60,000 nucleotides of DNA, taken from NCBI GenBank assembly GCA_030704615.1, contig CM060732.1, positions 43,011,053 through 43,071,052 on the forward strand, written 5' to 3'. The position numbers were made by a program, and so were the translations under genes. Within the stretch, counting starts at the first letter, position 1. The number at the start of each line of letters is the position of its first letter. The DNA is from Takakia lepidozioides. Its lineage: Eukaryota; Streptophyta; Takakiopsida; Takakiales; Takakiaceae. Below, one piece after another: positions 1-14,400 of this stretch. The notes beneath the pieces are model-generated. The model was given only the letters and a program-made list of their open reading frames with translations. It was not told where the DNA came from and did not search any database.

Positions 1-68
1 TCTCGCCTTCGTGGATGAAATCTGAATGAAAATGGCGAGCTTGGCAAAACCAGTTTTCGAGCCTTTCA

Positions 69-119
69 ACCTGCTCTCTCCCTCTCCCTCTCTCTTTCTC
101 TTCCTTTCTTTCTTTCTCA
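69..119 (+). promoter_or_regulatory. CT-rich 5' leader of AP4M
   Basis: A pyrimidine tract of mostly CTCTCC and TTTC units ends about 40 bases before the AP4M start codon. Pyrimidine-rich stretches are common around plant transcription starts and in 5' leaders. The transcription start itself cannot be placed from sequence. Confidence 0.4.
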
Positions 120-159
120 GAGATCGAGCCAGGGCAACAGCGTCGCGGTGCGTGCCGCC

Positions 160-3100
160 ATGATTTCTCAGTTCTTTGTACTGTCTTTGCGGGGTGACAA
201 CATTGTTTTCCGAGATTGTAAGATCATTTTTTTGGTTTTTTTGGGTGACTTTTCTCTTTTTCTTGGATCACGGCTGTATGCTACTTGTCTTGTCCAATCG
301 TCCTTCCTTTTGATTTAGAGTTAGCAAGTGGTTGTTCTCTGTTCTGTCAGGGATTTTTTTCTTTCGATCTTATCAGCATGATCCATTGACATGTTGTGTC
401 TCCTCACTGGTTTTGGGCAGAGTAGGATTGTCTGTTTTATCGTAGACAATTTCTGTGTGCTGTTTTGCGAAAACTGTGGACAGAAGGTAGGAAATCGACC
501 TGGCACAATGCAATTGGCTTACTCAATACTTCGAAAGTCGTGAAGAATATAGGTTATGATGTCTATACCCGTCAAGTGCGTTTTAAGCTTTAAGCAGATT
601 TGCTGCATTTTGGGCTATGGCATGGGCTTCAGTGTTCGTGTTTTTCCTTCTCAATGTTAAGTCATCTCTGCGCTGGTTGGGGCTGTCCTTATCGAGTTCT
701 TGTGCAGCTCAGATACAGTGTTTCATTGATTGCTCATCGGAAGCACATTTCAGCTGTTGCATTCATCGATGGGTAGATGGTTGTAGTGCAATGTTTAAGG
801 GCTTAAACATGGCTGAATGGCACTAGACTGAATGCCATTTCTGTGCGGTATTTACTAGGCAGCAATGGGCAAGCTTAATTTTAGGTGATTCTGTAGCAGA
901 TTTAGGATGGTGTAAGATGATCGTCAAGGATCAGTACTCAGCCATAACGAAGTGAGCTAAATAGAAGATGTGCAGAACAATATGGTATTTAAACTACAGC
1001 TAGCCACAGTCTTTCAGAATATACTTCTCATAGGAACTTCTCTGTTTTATGAGGCGTAACCACTGGAATTTGTCCCAGCAGTGACGATTCTGGGATTTGG
1101 GGATGAACAAGAGGTGTGGATGCTCTTAGCAGATCATTTATTGAGGAAGACACTCTGGTTTTTAGGTCACATCTTTCAAGGAACGCCGAACTGCAAGTTC
1201 CAGAGGTTGTGACTTGGAATACTTATTCAATCCTCGGGCTAACCTGCATTGTGTTGTCAATTGTGTGCAGATCGTGGGGATGTACCAAAGGGAAGTGCGG
1301 AAATCTTTTTTCGAAAGGTGAAGTTTTGGAAGGGTGAGGAGGGCGAGGAGGCACCCCCTGTGTTCGTAGGTATTCCATTCCCTTCTCTCTCACTGATATA
1401 GCTTAGTTACTTAAAAGTGTGTTACATTCTCTGCATTTGGCTGGTATGTTAGTTTATCCCAGGAATATCAAAAGCCCACGACACTTTGCCACACCATTCA
1501 TACTTAGACAACATTTGGCAATCTGGCTTCAGTATTCGTGAGCTTTTTAATGGCTTTGCTTTGAGCTTGGAAGCTTTTCGTGAGCATTGACTGTACTCTG
1601 CTCATTCTGTGTGGGGGAGCTATGCATTCACTTGTTTGGGACTTTAGATAGTGCTTTTTCACCATAGGTTTAACCTCCCTGTGCTCTACGCCAGTCAGCC
1701 TGTGCTATTAAGCCTGTTCTAATGCACAGATCTTATTTAGCATCTCCTTGGTCACGAGCCTTGGGTAGTTGCTTATAGGCCCAATGGTATGTTGTATTTG
1801 CATAGAGAGAGCAACTCAGTTTTGAGAAGGCAATCACTTGCAATGTGGTGCAGAATGTGGACGGGGTGAATTACCTGCATGTGAAGCAGGCAGGACTGCT
1901 TTTTGTGGCAACAACACGCGTAAACATTTCTCCGGCGCTCATTCTGGAGCTACTGCAGCGTATAGCCCGTGTCACTAAAGACTATCTTGGAGTTCTTAAT
2001 GAGGATTCGCTCCGCAAGAACTTCGTGCTTGTCTATGAATTGCTTGATGAAATGATTGTGAGCTTCATCTCTGTCCCATGGTTTCCTTATATTGGTGCAT
2101 AGGTGTTTTGAGTGAAGTAAATAGTAGCCAGGATATGCTTGCGAGTGACTTTCTGCCACATTAGCACTGTCCCCCTTCTGCAGGTTAATGTGCAGTTCTA
2201 ACACTTAAACTCTGTCATGGGAATGTCTGCTTGTTGAGTATAGCCTTGGAACCTCTGGTTTTTCTATTTGGACATGCTTGAATGTCCTAATCTATAAGCA
2301 CCTACGTGGAGGCGTAGCTTGGTGTCGTTTGCCATTGATTGGGGTTCAGGAGACTGGATCTTTGTCTTTGACAGAGGGCCGGCTGCTTTGTTACACATTG
2401 ATTTAGTATGCTGGGAAGATGCACATGGTAGGTCAAAGAAAAGAAACTCAAGGTGAATGGTACTGCCCGTGTTGTGGGTATGCTGTACAGGATTTTGGGT
2501 ATCCTCAGACTACGTCAACTGAGACATTAAAGTCATTTGTGTTCAATGAACCTGTGGTGGTGGATGCAGCTCGCATCCCATCACTTGGTCCTGCTGCCAT
2601 TTTCATTGTGAGTTGTTTCCCGTTTAAGGTTTCAGTCTACCTGACATTCTCAGCAGAAAGAATTGTATGCCGATGTTTGTATAGTTGTCTGCTACGTTAG
2701 CTTATTGTGGTGCGAGTGTGTTTAGCTCTATTGACGCACATGGGAGTGTGACAGCAAGGGACAAAGCGAGTGCCGGGAACAGCTGTAACCAAGTCAGTCG
2801 TCGCAAATGAGACTGGAGGGAAGAAGCGCGAGGAAGTCTTTGTGGATATCATTGAAAAGATTAGTGTGACCTTCAACTCCAGTGTAAGTTACACCTTCTG
2901 AACTTTTTGGAGACATACCATGGTGGCCCTTAAACTGCTGAAGTGATGCTACTGATGTAGCTAGTTCCTAAGCAGGCGTCTGCAACTGAATGCACCCATG
3001 TGCTGCATGCAAAACTATGTGGCGAGGCATAGTTGGCACCCTTCTAGCCATTCTGTAATGTATAGTGGGTGTAAGTGTTGTCGACCATTTCTCCTGACAG

Positions 3101-6100
3101 GAGCCCGCACTGCCGCACAAGAAAAGGGCTTCTTTTCTTGTAAACTTGTTCTGCTTAATCGTACATCCCTCTTGTATTGTCAGAATGTCAGCCACATCAT
3201 GCTACCCAGTAGACATGGCTGGGTGTTTCTAAAAGTTCATGAGGTGCATGACATGTATGGCACTAAAAGACAGCTCAAAACTCCAGCACGATTTTGGAAT
3301 GGCTTTTGTGGTCAAGTGAAAATGATCTCATAGGGATTTTTCTAGGAGTATATAAACTGCCTAGCATATATACCACATTTGGTGAAAAATTAGCATTCAT
3401 CGGCATAGACTACAAGTTGGGCATATACCTCCTGCAGTGCAGCTGTTTCACCCATCTCACGCAATTATAGGCAAAATAAGAAGTGCATATACTTTGCATC
3501 TCTAGGTTGCAAATTATATTTTTCCCTAAATATGTTGGGGCCATGGGATGGAGCAGGGCTATATTTTAACATCAGAGATTGATGGGACCATCCAGATGAA
3601 GAGCTATCTTTCAGGAAACCCTGAAATCCGTGTGGCTTTGAATGAGGACCTCACCATTGGTCGTAGCAGCAACAGCAGCTATGGTTATTTCCCTAGTTCT
3701 TCATCTGCATACGGTTTTTCAATTGCAGTTGGCAATGGAAGTGGTCAATGGCTTACTGCATCTCTCTAGGCTAAGTCGGAAGACATCTATTATGTATACT
3801 ACTGTTGAAAAGACTGAGAGAGAGCATATAAGGATGCAACAAGAATGGAGGTAATGGTGTGGTGCATTGGCAGAGGCTGGTCAGATGTAGGTAGAAGGTC
3901 CTCATAGAGACTTGCCTGATACTTACTTTAAAATAATCATGCAGCTCCAGAATATGGCGGAGGAGCTGGAGTGGGGGTGGTGCTTTTGGATGACTGCAAC
4001 TTCCATGAATCAGTGAAACTGGATCACTTTGACCTGGACCACACCCTCACACTGGTATGTACATTAGGTAGAGATGACCACAAAGATGTACAAACTGCAG
4101 ATCCTAACCAGTGCCTTTTTGGGGTTGCTCTGCTACCAAACTCTATCATAGGTACCATGTTCCCACCTTCTTGGACTGCCACTAATGCAGGTACCTCCAG
4201 ATGGGGAGTTTCCAGTTATGAACTATCGAATGACTCAGGAGTTCAAACCTCCTTTCAAAGTGTTTCCCGTAATTGAAGAGGCCGGTCCTTTCAAGGTACT
4301 GCAGCAGTGGTGCTATCCTCTCTTTATGTGGACTTGGGTGATCCCATTTCTTAGGCTCTAAATCCATTCTGTTTGGTCTTGAGAACTGTGAGGAAGGCCA
4401 TTTTGACATGTTGGCTGCTCAAGATGCTGAATATAGGAGTAAAGTTGTGTGTTCTGACCATTTATTGAGGATGTGTGGACTGTATGAGACACAACGTCCT
4501 TGGATTTAGGGCTATTTGTGATAGGGTCTCTGCTAAGGTCTTTGCGCAGACGTTGTTAGTTATAGCTTATGCAGGGGCAAGTCAATGCGGGTGTGTGGTT
4601 TATTTATTGACTTACTTCGAAGATTGAAGTCAGTGTCTACGAGCATGTTTCTTTTCCCTTCTTGATGGACTCAAGATATATGACCAGACCTCTATTAGTG
4701 TCTATCCAACCTTATCTTGCCACCTGTGCCAGGCTGAGGTGGTGCTGAAAGTTCGGGCTGACTTCCCAACTTCCATCACAGCAAATATGGTAGCTCTATG
4801 TGTACCACTTCCAAAAACAACTACAAGGTGCTCTACTTGATTGCATTTTGCCCAAAATTACAGAATTCTGATATGGCTGGAATTTGCATCCCAAACCTCG
4901 GTGCAATACTGTAGTCAGAAATTGTTTCTCAAACAATATTGAGTCTTGAAGTAGGCAGTGGCCTTTTTACCCATTTGTTCAAAAGTTTTAAAGATCTTCT
5001 CATGATAGATGACTTGTGAACTCTCAATGTCAATGCTTAAGCTGACATAAAGCTATGTGTAGACCTGGAGTCTGGTGCAGAGTCAGGAGGAGTTTCCACT
5101 TCTATGTTCATTCAGTGTTTAGTTATTTGAGTGAGGTAGTGGTTTACAGTGTCAAGAGGTGGGAATGGGCTGGTAGGGTGACCTTTGATTTGGAGTCCGG
5201 AGCTATTGGTCAGACCACGGACTTCAAGGAGGCCAACAAGGTTTTGGAATGGTGTTGCAGAAAGGTGAATCAAAAGCTGTTATTATGATGTTTTCGTCTG
5301 CTCATAAACATAAGTTTATTTCCACTCATCTCACTCAATTCAATGCATTTTTCTTCCTTTTAATTTTGATCTTAGAAACAGTTCAAGTCAACTCTGCAGT
5401 TTGAAGGTGTTCATTTTTCACTTGTTTGATTTATCCAACGTCATCAAGTCTTGCAATGCCAGATTGTTGGAGGTTCTGAGCACACTTTGCGGGCAAAGCT
5501 TACTCTGTCTCAGGAAAGAAATGGTAGGATACCTTTTTTATTCATTGTCCTTACATCTGGTGTTGTAAATTTCCTGTACATTGTAGTCTGGGGGCTTTTT
5601 CAGTTTCTATGGCTTACTCAGTCGGAGTCTCCCAATGGCAAATGGGGATGTTTCAATACTAGAGTATCACTGCGCCTACTTATGTGACCTGCCCCCTGCA
5701 ACCAGGATAGTGGGCATCCACTATCTGTGATGAACTCAAATGTGCATTGCAAAATTCTGTGGCCAGAGACATTGTGATGAATACTACAGAGTGTTAGTGT
5801 TACTGAGAATGGAGGCTCCTGCTGAGTCTAGGTTGGAGTTTCACTCATATGCGTATTTAGTTCCAAACCTGGCTACATCTGGGCCCACCTCATGCTCTAT
5901 GGACAGGCATTTGAAGCAGGATTCACAGGAAATTCAATGGCAAGAAGACTCCAGTTGTAGCTGGTGTAAATAAGAGCTCCACCTTACAGCTACTGCCCCT
6001 TGTCGGGGGTAGGTTCTTGAGTAGCCAAAATACTGAAACAGATGCTATGTCCCTTGGATTGAACCCACGTAGCTTGGTTGCACCACTTTTTGGTACTTGC

Positions 6101-7031
6101 TGCCTACTGTCTCCAAGAGCCCTGGGAATTGCAGTCGCCACGGCAGCCTTCTCAAGCATTGTTTGCATGCAACTCAGCAAGTTAGACATTAGAAGTTCCA
6201 TCACTAGAAGGGATACTGAAGCTGATGCTAAGAAAACTTGAGTGTCCACATGCACAATTTTGACCAGAGTGACTGTGTGCAGTCAATATCAGGAAAGAGG
6301 TCGGGCCAATAAGCATGACGTTCACCATACCCATGTTCAATGCGTCTAGGCTGCAGGTACGCATTTTGTACACTACCACAATCTCAGCCAAGTTTTGTGT
6401 TCATTCCAGTTGTGAATTGGTTGCAAGTCATTGGATAGTGATTCTTGATGTGGCTAGTCTATCCGGAGTTAAATGAGGAAGAGAAGCCTGGGGGAAGTTG
6501 ACAACATCTTTGTGGCTGGGTTCAGTTTGCTGGATTTTGTATTTTCCCCCACCCCTCCCCTCCCCCCAACGCCTCTTTGATATAACCCTGAAGACTATCA
6601 TGAACTTTCCAAAACACTAGCACAGGTGCTTTTGAATCAGATGGGGTTTTGTATTAGCTGTCTTCTGAAGAGAGTGTACCTAGGCAAGTAATGATGTTGA
6701 AAACATCATTATCCAGACAAGAAGAGTTGATTGTACAGTTCAAAGCCTGTCATTAAAATCCTGACTTCCACATCATTCGCTATAAGCTGTGTGCTTGGCC
6801 CTGAGCTAATTTAATATACAGTGGTGTTCACCAATCCGCTAAAGTTGGTGATGCATGTATATTGTCACTAAGCTCACTTAGATCTCAACCAGAATTTAAA
6901 TGTTTGTATGTGAGTGGCTGGCTTGTTGGCAGGTGCGGTACTTGCAGATTGTGAAGAAATCCAAAACATACAATCCTTATCGCTGGGTCCGATATGTTAC
7001 TCTTGCCAACTCTTATGTCATTCGGACATGA
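160..7031 (+). CDS. AP4M: AP-4 complex subunit mu (mu4-adaptin), 13 exons
   Basis: Medium subunit of the AP-4 clathrin-independent adaptor, which recognises tyrosine-type sorting signals on cargo at the trans-Golgi network. Exons read as 160-217, 1271-1365, 1854-2057, 2491-2607, 2755-2883, 3557-3713, 3945-4054, 4191-4295, 4733-4827, 5177-5264, 5463-5523, 6283-6356 and 6933-7031. All junctions keep phase and give 463 residues, the usual size of the family. The start ATG at 160 opens MISQFFVLSLRGDNIVFRD, the conserved longin-like N-terminus. The block LLQRIARVTKDYLGVLNEDS follows in exon 3, and the mu-homology domain begins near exon 5 (EEVFVDIIEKISVTF) and ends YNPYRWVRYVTLANSYVIRT. The exon 6 donor (GTTTTT at 3714) is weak but is required by phase. 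The first intron exceeds 1 kb. A CT-rich leader lies just upstream. It is tail-to-tail with the DUF599 gene. Confidence 0.95.
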
Positions 7032-8328
7032 TATTGTGCAATTCATGTGCAGTTTGCAACTTGTAAACAGTCTGGCAAGATTATACTGATGAACATCCTC
7101 AGAATTGGTGCATGTTGTCAAGAAACTAGATCATCCCATAAGTTCATATTCATTGTGCATTTAGTCAGGTCAAATAGGACATTATTAAGATTATGGACTC
7201 AATACTTGGATCTTCGATATGGTCTTTCACAGGGGTTGCATATGTAATGACATGGAGTGACTAAGATGTGGCAAGAGGATGTGCTGTTAGAGCCAGCAAC
7301 TTCTATATTTTTAATAAGATCCAAGTGAGGTGTTTCCTTGACACTGATGTTATGGGCTCCCTCACCCTCCTCACAAAATTTCAAAATTTATGTGGTGAAG
7401 TTTCTTGTGCAGGTTTTGTAAGACCCTAGTCCTTGACCCTAGATAAATGTAGAGACCCTAGCCCGTACAGAATTGTGAAAGGTCAATTGCCAAAAATGAA
7501 CATTTAAGCAGAATTAGTATGGATAACATAAACAGCTTCGGGTCTACCCACTGGAAGAGACCACTGGAGCTTAATCCTGGTGCATCTTCCACACAAAAGG
7601 ATACACCTACCTGCACTGGTTTCTTCGCAAGCTTGATTCCATGTTACATGTGCTATCAATACACAAACACCATCCTATCATAAAGCCTAATTGCATGGCA
7701 AAATTGTTTTGCAATTAACTGGGACTTGTTAATGTCGCTCCTTTACCTGTCCAAGTATCCCACTTATCATATCCAAGTCCAGAAGCTTCATGCTGATTGC
7801 CTGGCCGACATGACACTGTCAATTTCAGAAGCCCATGTTGGGCTCAAAGGGAGTTAAAGGGTTGAGGTCATCCCAAGCCAATGCCCAGTTAGGCAATCAC
7901 TAGGTCCCAGCCAGCTGTTAACACAGGTCCCAGAACATTTAAAGGACATCAAAACTGGATACCCATGGTTTTGCCTCCATGACTTCGACTTAGCCAAGAC
8001 CCAGTGTGCATTAGCAACCACACAAAGTGTTTCTCATGAGTTGAAATTTAGTACAAATGCAAGTCACACCAACAGATTCACACCAACAAAACCCATCACC
8101 TCTGAACAAGGTATCCTCCAGAATGTACTCACAAATCTAAAGTTTCAACAAGATGTTGATGCCGAACCATACAGTACAGAGAAGATCCAATGGACAGTCT
8201 TGTGCTTGTCTACTCCATCAAGAGGGCACAGTGATGAAATAAGGATTGGATTCGCCTTCAACAAGATGTTGACAGTGAGAGCCCAGAAAAAACGTGGCGA
8301 TCGAGAAGGACAATGAGCTCCTGTTCAT
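7032..8328. other. Convergent intergenic region, no gene seen
   Basis: This is space between the stop codons of AP4M and the DUF599 gene and must hold both 3' UTRs. I see no further conserved reading frame, RNA gene or transposon signature. Short phrases of 'gaccctag' type recur around 7420-7460 but form no clear array. Confidence 0.5.
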
Positions 8329-9681
8329 CTATTTAACACACAGGATATCAAGGGGGTTGTGACTGTAATCCCCGTCAATCTGAAACGTCAAATGGAAATC
8401 GTGTGCCGTATCTAGAAAGTGCAGCAGAAACACCATGACAACTGAGCACACAAACATGGGAATGGGCCCAAACAGCCATAGCAACAATGGGAAACAGAAA
8501 TAGAAGCCCCTCAATCCCAATGAAAAGAAGTTGGTACTTCGATATATGAATTGGTTCACATAATCTGGCGTCAATCCAGGTGCACTGCCCACAGGAATTG
8601 TTATGAGGAAACTCACATGGCTGGTGTAGCGTATCGCTTGCACATGACAAATGAAGGCAAAGAGAAAGCACAGCAAGATGCTGAGATACTTAATTGTCAG
8701 TGCCACACCACCAGTCTCCCCATACACAAGGCTCAGAAGTGGCCTCTTCACTTGCCCCCCATTCGAACTGCTCACAAGTGCTGCAATGGCAGAGCTCAGC
8801 GTAATAGATGTGGAGGCCAGCAGTGTAGATGCCATAATACTGTTTCGCAGCGTTTGCACAGCTAGCACTCCATTCTTAGTGCCATCCTGTCATACCCCAA
8901 ACAAACTTGCTTATCACAACATCAGGTTTCAAGCATAGGAAGGACCCCTCCTAGCATGCACTTGCAGTCATGTACATCTTGGCAACTGCATGCTGGTAAG
9001 TCTTCTGTGAGGATGGAACAAATCAAAACATTAAATAGAAGTCCAGCTAGACATTGGAAGTCCCGCATACTCAACAACCAAACAAGAGAACAAGTCCTCC
9101 CAGTTGGCTGTATTCTTGTTTTCTGATATGCCACCATAATGCAACATGAAAGCTGGAACAAAAAACAGAAAGTGCCTTTTTTCATACACAGCCATATAAT
9201 TTAACAACTAGGTGGGATCCTTTCAAAGAGAAAAGCTTATACCTCTCGCACTGCAAGGGTGCAACTGGGGCACTAAATGGCAAAAGATAATCACATATTG
9301 CGAGACAACAATATAAAGTACTCACGTTGTGCCCTCTGAGACAATGAAGAATTAGCTCCGGCAGAGGGGCCTGGCGTGTGTGTCAGGATAATATCTACCA
9401 ACACAAGTTACATCGCAATCTGCGTTTGAAATTGCAGTGGACTTTAGGTGTACACTTCAGGAAAAAAACATTAAGAGAAGGGGCGTAAAGCCAAGACGAG
9501 GATGGGGACGCACGCTCATGATGTTCTCCACCCAGGCACGCCTATTCAGGTGGTTGATACCGATGACAGTGGACTGAGGATATTTCCGCACGCGATATAG
9601 GAGCTGCAAATGGTATCCAAACAACAACAAAACGCCTACCGGCACCAGCACCAGGTCCAGGTCCCCCTCCTTCCATACCAT
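8329..9681 (-). CDS. DUF599-family membrane protein, 2 exons
   Basis: An uncharacterised plant integral-membrane protein of the DUF599 family; the molecular role is unknown. Exon 1 is complement(9514-9681), exon 2 complement(8329-8886), joined in phase at ENIMS/DGTKNGV, giving 241 residues, about normal for the family. The start gives MVWKEGDLDLVLVPVG followed by a first membrane segment. The conserved block LAVQTLRNSIMASTLLASTS follows the junction. Three more hydrophobic segments follow: one around SAIAALVSS, a long one around KYLSILLCFLFAFICHVQ, and a last one around FYFCFPLLLWLFGPIPMFVC. A small open segment in the intron (9340-9400) cannot be joined in frame and is not needed. It shares its upstream region with the gene at 11402. 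Confidence 0.9.
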
Positions 9682-11401
9682 GCTTCCAGCCCTGCCACTA
9701 TCGAATCTTGACTTCTCACTAAGAGTATGCTAGAATGTTCTGGGGCGCGGATGGTAAGCCCTGAGTTGCGATGGACACTTCCCTTCCTTCCCTTCCCCTC
9801 CTTCCTTTATTCACCTACCCAAGGACACATCGACCCAGTAGGCTAGGCGACTCAACAACCATCCGATACCTGAATTCTTTAGTTCAAGCAATCTCATCAG
9901 GTGAGCCTGCCCTTCCCAACCTCCCTACTTCAACACTACAGGCTTCAATCTAATGAAAGGTGTCTCTAACAGGTAATGCCGATACTTTTTTACGGCAAAA
10001 ATCATTCCCAGAGCCTCCACTTGCTCCAGATCCCTCAAATCGCCCAGACTCCATAGCTTCTGCATCCCTGCAGTTTGTGGCCCCGGCGCCAGGAGCTGAT
10101 CCAACCGCTTTCCACCTGGCAACCTCTCCTGCCATGCAACTCATCCTTCATCCGCAATTCATCCTCCTCTGTCTGACTGTAGCATCAAGGATCCAGGGGC
10201 TCTGAGCATCGAATCATCCTCTGCTTTTGCAAGCTTGTCACCAATACCCAACACCTGCCTCATCAATTCAACATTCTCTTCAAAAAGCGTAAATGCGTTG
10301 GCAATTCTCAACAATCCGATAGAAATCAGCCACCAAGCCTAGATCTGCAAGTGAGATCAGGTCAAAAACAGAATGAAACAGCACCTCATTTAGTGATTAG
10401 CAGGAATCAAACATGCAAGTAAGTAATCCCCCCCTCTCATCATCGTCGTCGTCATCACCATCATTGCTCGCCTGCGCGCTGCCAGATGCTACCCTGCCCG
10501 CACAAGCCGAACCCTAGATAATCTCTGCCGTCTATGTGTCAATATCCAACGGTTAAAAGTTGTTACAATTTTTTTATCTAATCGCACGGATCATGGTTAT
10601 TTAGATGCTTTGATTTAGTGTAAATAATCGTCCTGGGGTCTTTTGATAATCATCGAAGAATAGTTTTTTAACTGCCCGCTGCCCGAGGATGCCCTAGGCG
10701 GGAACGTCCAGGTCAGGCCGTGCCTGCTGGCCCCCATTGTCTCCATCGCGCGCTGGATTTGTGGGATACTTGGAGCTCTAGCGTGCACATTCACCATGCA
10801 TGCACTAGGGCACTGAGTGCTGATGTAGAATTTCTTATAGGTTGGACGCTCTTCGCCTCATGCCTGCCGCATTTGTTCGTGAGCTTCGGTCGGATTCGCT
10901 GTCTTGGGGACTGAGCGCATGCACTGGGGCATTCGCATTGCTTTGATGTGAAGGAGTAACGTGTTTTGGCCGGGGCAAGCTGTGAAACTTCCGAAGGGAG
11001 TCGTATCTTACACCGCAGAGGGTTGCATTGAAGGCTGATATTGGGAAGGCTTGTGCTGGATTTGGTGGCGGTTCTTCTGGAAGGTATGGCACATTGCATT
11101 TCTATTGATCTCCCAATGTCCCGTAGGTTCTTGATATTTAGGAACATGTTGCTCGAATTCTAAGTTAACCTCGTAGGGTCTGTTGGTGGGTTGCTGGACT
11201 ATGGAACCACGCCGAGCACCAAATGGGTGCATACATCATGGTTATGTTCTTTGGAAGTGTGGTGGACAGCGATATGATGCTTATGAGTTTCGCTCAACAT
11301 TATCATTGCAGCTTCGTGCCCTACTACCTTCTGTCGAGGCTCTCAGATATGCACGAGTTGGTTGTGATATATTAAAGGAGGGTGACTAGGAAGGCAGTAC
11401 A
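9682..11401. promoter_or_regulatory. Divergent upstream region between two genes
   Basis: About 1.7 kb separates the start codons of the DUF599 gene (-) and the coiled-coil protein gene (+), so it should contain both promoters. A telo-box-like 'aaccctaga' lies near 10509 and a GTC/ATC-rich stretch at 10438-10470. Overlapping short open frames in 9770-11390 show no conserved protein wording. A non-coding 5' exon for the downstream gene is possible but not shown. Confidence 0.4.
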
Positions 11402-14400
11402 ATGGAGGCACCAGTAGCAGTTGGACATACGGGGGTTTTACCTATTCAGGGGCAGGGTGGCAGAAGAGAATGGAGGAAAGTAGCCGAAGGGCCCAACGGT
11501 AGGGAGAGAATGGTTGGAGATGCTTCTAGCAACCAGGCAAGAGCAACTGCAGCTGGACGGCCACGCTCTAGTAATGTAGGTCAGGGACGAAGCAGTAGGA
11601 ATGGCAGGATGTTTCATCCAGGAAGCAGTGGACATTCGAGTGACTCTGATCATCATGGAGGTGACGCCGGTGGGTCACACTTGATGGGAGGGCCAGTTTC
11701 GCCTCAAGACTTAATCTCTCAAAGTATAGGTCAAGGGGATGAGACATCACTCTATGAAGAGGTGTGTGTCCGCTTCCCATAGTTGTCTTCAGAAGAGGCA
11801 AGTGGGAAAGTGAATCTGCGACCCTAATGTAGCTCACACTGTGACATTAATCTTAGCAGAGTAAAGAGACTGGATTTGTGGGAAGTCTAGGGTGGAGGAT
11901 TACTCTGCATATTTGGCTCAAGACTATTTGGCTCCTAGTCTTGGGCCAAGGAACAGACTGTAAAGTGCATTGAACTGAGATCTTCAGGACAATTGTAAGG
12001 GCTACATGTACAGTACTGTGTTATTACTCAAAAAGTGAATTCAACTAAAACGAAGTTGCTCATTTCCAGTAGATCGTCAAACACATTAGATTTCTTTGTA
12101 CACAATGATATAATACCCTGTCCATCACCATATGAGCCTTTAGCCTTACAAACTGACCTATAAATACATGGAGTGTCTGCTCTTTAAAGTGATTAGGTGG
12201 TTTCCCCAGTACTACCCATGCAAAAGTTGCACATTGAACTTTGCATAACTTTGTGCACAATTTTTCTCCCATAGTGTACCAGGCATGCATCTATCTCCCC
12301 TCAACTGCAATGGGGCATATTGTTCCCCAGAAAAGATTGTTCCCAGCTATTTTTGGCAAGTTGGCCACTTTGGCTTTCCATGCCTCTTTTGAGCATCAAT
12401 GGAGGTGAATGGGCCTTTTGCAGCAAGGCCTCCGTATTGTAGTCAGTTTTGCAGTAAGAAAGTAGGTTATCCCCTCTCAGTTTCGCACAGTCCCATTCAA
12501 TGTCACACAACGAGCTTATGGACAGTGGTGGCATGTTTCAGATGCATTGTGTGCAGCAGCAGAGCGAGCATGTCTCGATGACTTCCTTGCCAATGGATTC
12601 AGGACTTGGCACCATGGAAAATCCCGACGATGCCCTGGAACAACGCCTTCATGACATAACCAGACAAAGAGAACAGTTGCAACAAGCAGAGGTGGAGCTA
12701 CGGGCTCAGTTTATTGCGCGCTCAGAAGTGATGCGCATCCGGAGTAGCTACGATGAACAATCAAAACAGCATTCTGACCTCGTTGCCAGTCTCCAGGTAC
12801 ATTCTGCTCTCTATATATCTATCGGAAGTGCAGCAAAGTCGCCTCCACCACTTCCCTTCCTACATTTGGAGAAGTCCCATTGGATATTGAAAATGAAAGT
12901 TTCTTGCCAGACTTTCCTGGTGTTGAAAGCTAAGAAATAGGAGTGTTATGGTGTGCATGTCGTCTTCTTGGGTTAGGGTAAGGATGTTGGCCATGGGTCT
13001 GCTTTGATTCCCCCAATCAAACAATCAAACACTCATTTCAAACGTGCGTTCTAGGAGATTGTGTAGCTATATCCTAGAGTTTTGGAGATGGAAAGCTATG
13101 GTATCATCTAAGTCCTTTGCTTTGAAACTCGAGGGGATGGCCAGCAGAATTGCACTTTTAACTAATACTCTTTCGTGGGCATGAGAGGTTCATGATGTAT
13201 TCTTTTGTTTGGAAGCATCCTTCAGTCACTTGAGTCAAGGTTAACTAGAAAGCAGATAACATTAATTGAGTCCTTTCTGATTCAGGCAGATCAGGTTGGG
13301 TGGTATTTGTACATTTAATCTTGTATTGCTGTGACCCCAAGTAGTAGCTGATACATGGCAGGGGGAAATTCAAGAGAGGGAGCAACAAATACATCACTTG
13401 GAGCAAAACCTTGAACAACAAGAGCAACAGCTGCGGGCAAACCAAATGCAGGCAACTGAAGCTGTGAGGCAATTTGTAACCATTTGAGAGTTATATGTGA
13501 CCAGCTTCAATGAAATTGAGGATCTCACGGCACATATTTTTCAATAACCTACTTCGATTGCTACTCTGCAGGTTTGGGCAAAAGATGGTCTCTTGCGGGA
13601 GCAAACCAATGAGCTTGCAAGTTTGCGGTATGTGTTGGGCATTCTGTTGCAATGAAATAGCATGGTTTGCAATGCAGTACTAGCCCTCACCAGTGAAGAA
13701 TAGTTGAATCTGGACAAAAATCCATTTTGAGTTTAGCGTTATGCAAATTGAGTATTGTTCATCCTTTGTTGTGTTACTGCTTGACTACTTATGATTCCTG
13801 TTTGTGTCCTACGTTTTGGAAGCCACCACAGGCTAATCCATGATGTCAAGACTTGCATAGTGCACTAGAGTGTTGGATCAGTATTAGCCCTTGCAGATGA
13901 AGAAACTGTCAATTCTGGACAAAAATACATTTTGTATTACCCTTATGCAAATTGAGTATTCTATCCTTTGTTATGTTGCTGCTTGACTAATTATTTATGA
14001 TCACTACGTCTTGGAAGCCATCTCAGGCTACGCCATAATGTCAGTACTTGCATAGAGCAATGGAGTTTGTGATCCTTCTGACCTATCTCACATTGCTTGA
14101 ATGGCTGGCAGTCGAGAGCGTGACAGTGCTGTGACTGAGCACCAAGCAGTAACAGCACAACTTGACGCAGAAAGAGCAGATCTCCTAGCCCAGCTGGAGC
14201 AATTGAAGGAGCAACTCCATGAAAAGGAGCGACACATGCAGGAAGTTGAAGAGCAGGTGATGATTTGCTGTCACGGTGGAGTTTGTGATGGATGAGCACT
14301 ATGGTCAGGCATCAAACACAAGCATGTAGCTTCAGTTCACACCAGCTCAACCAACACCTGTGTCAAAATATGTTTGTGCCTTCAGGGTTCATTATTTCTT

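Noticed and set aside
9340-9400. Possible middle exon of the DUF599 gene
   Set aside because: It cannot be joined in frame with either neighbour, and exons 1 and 2 join directly in phase with family-like text.
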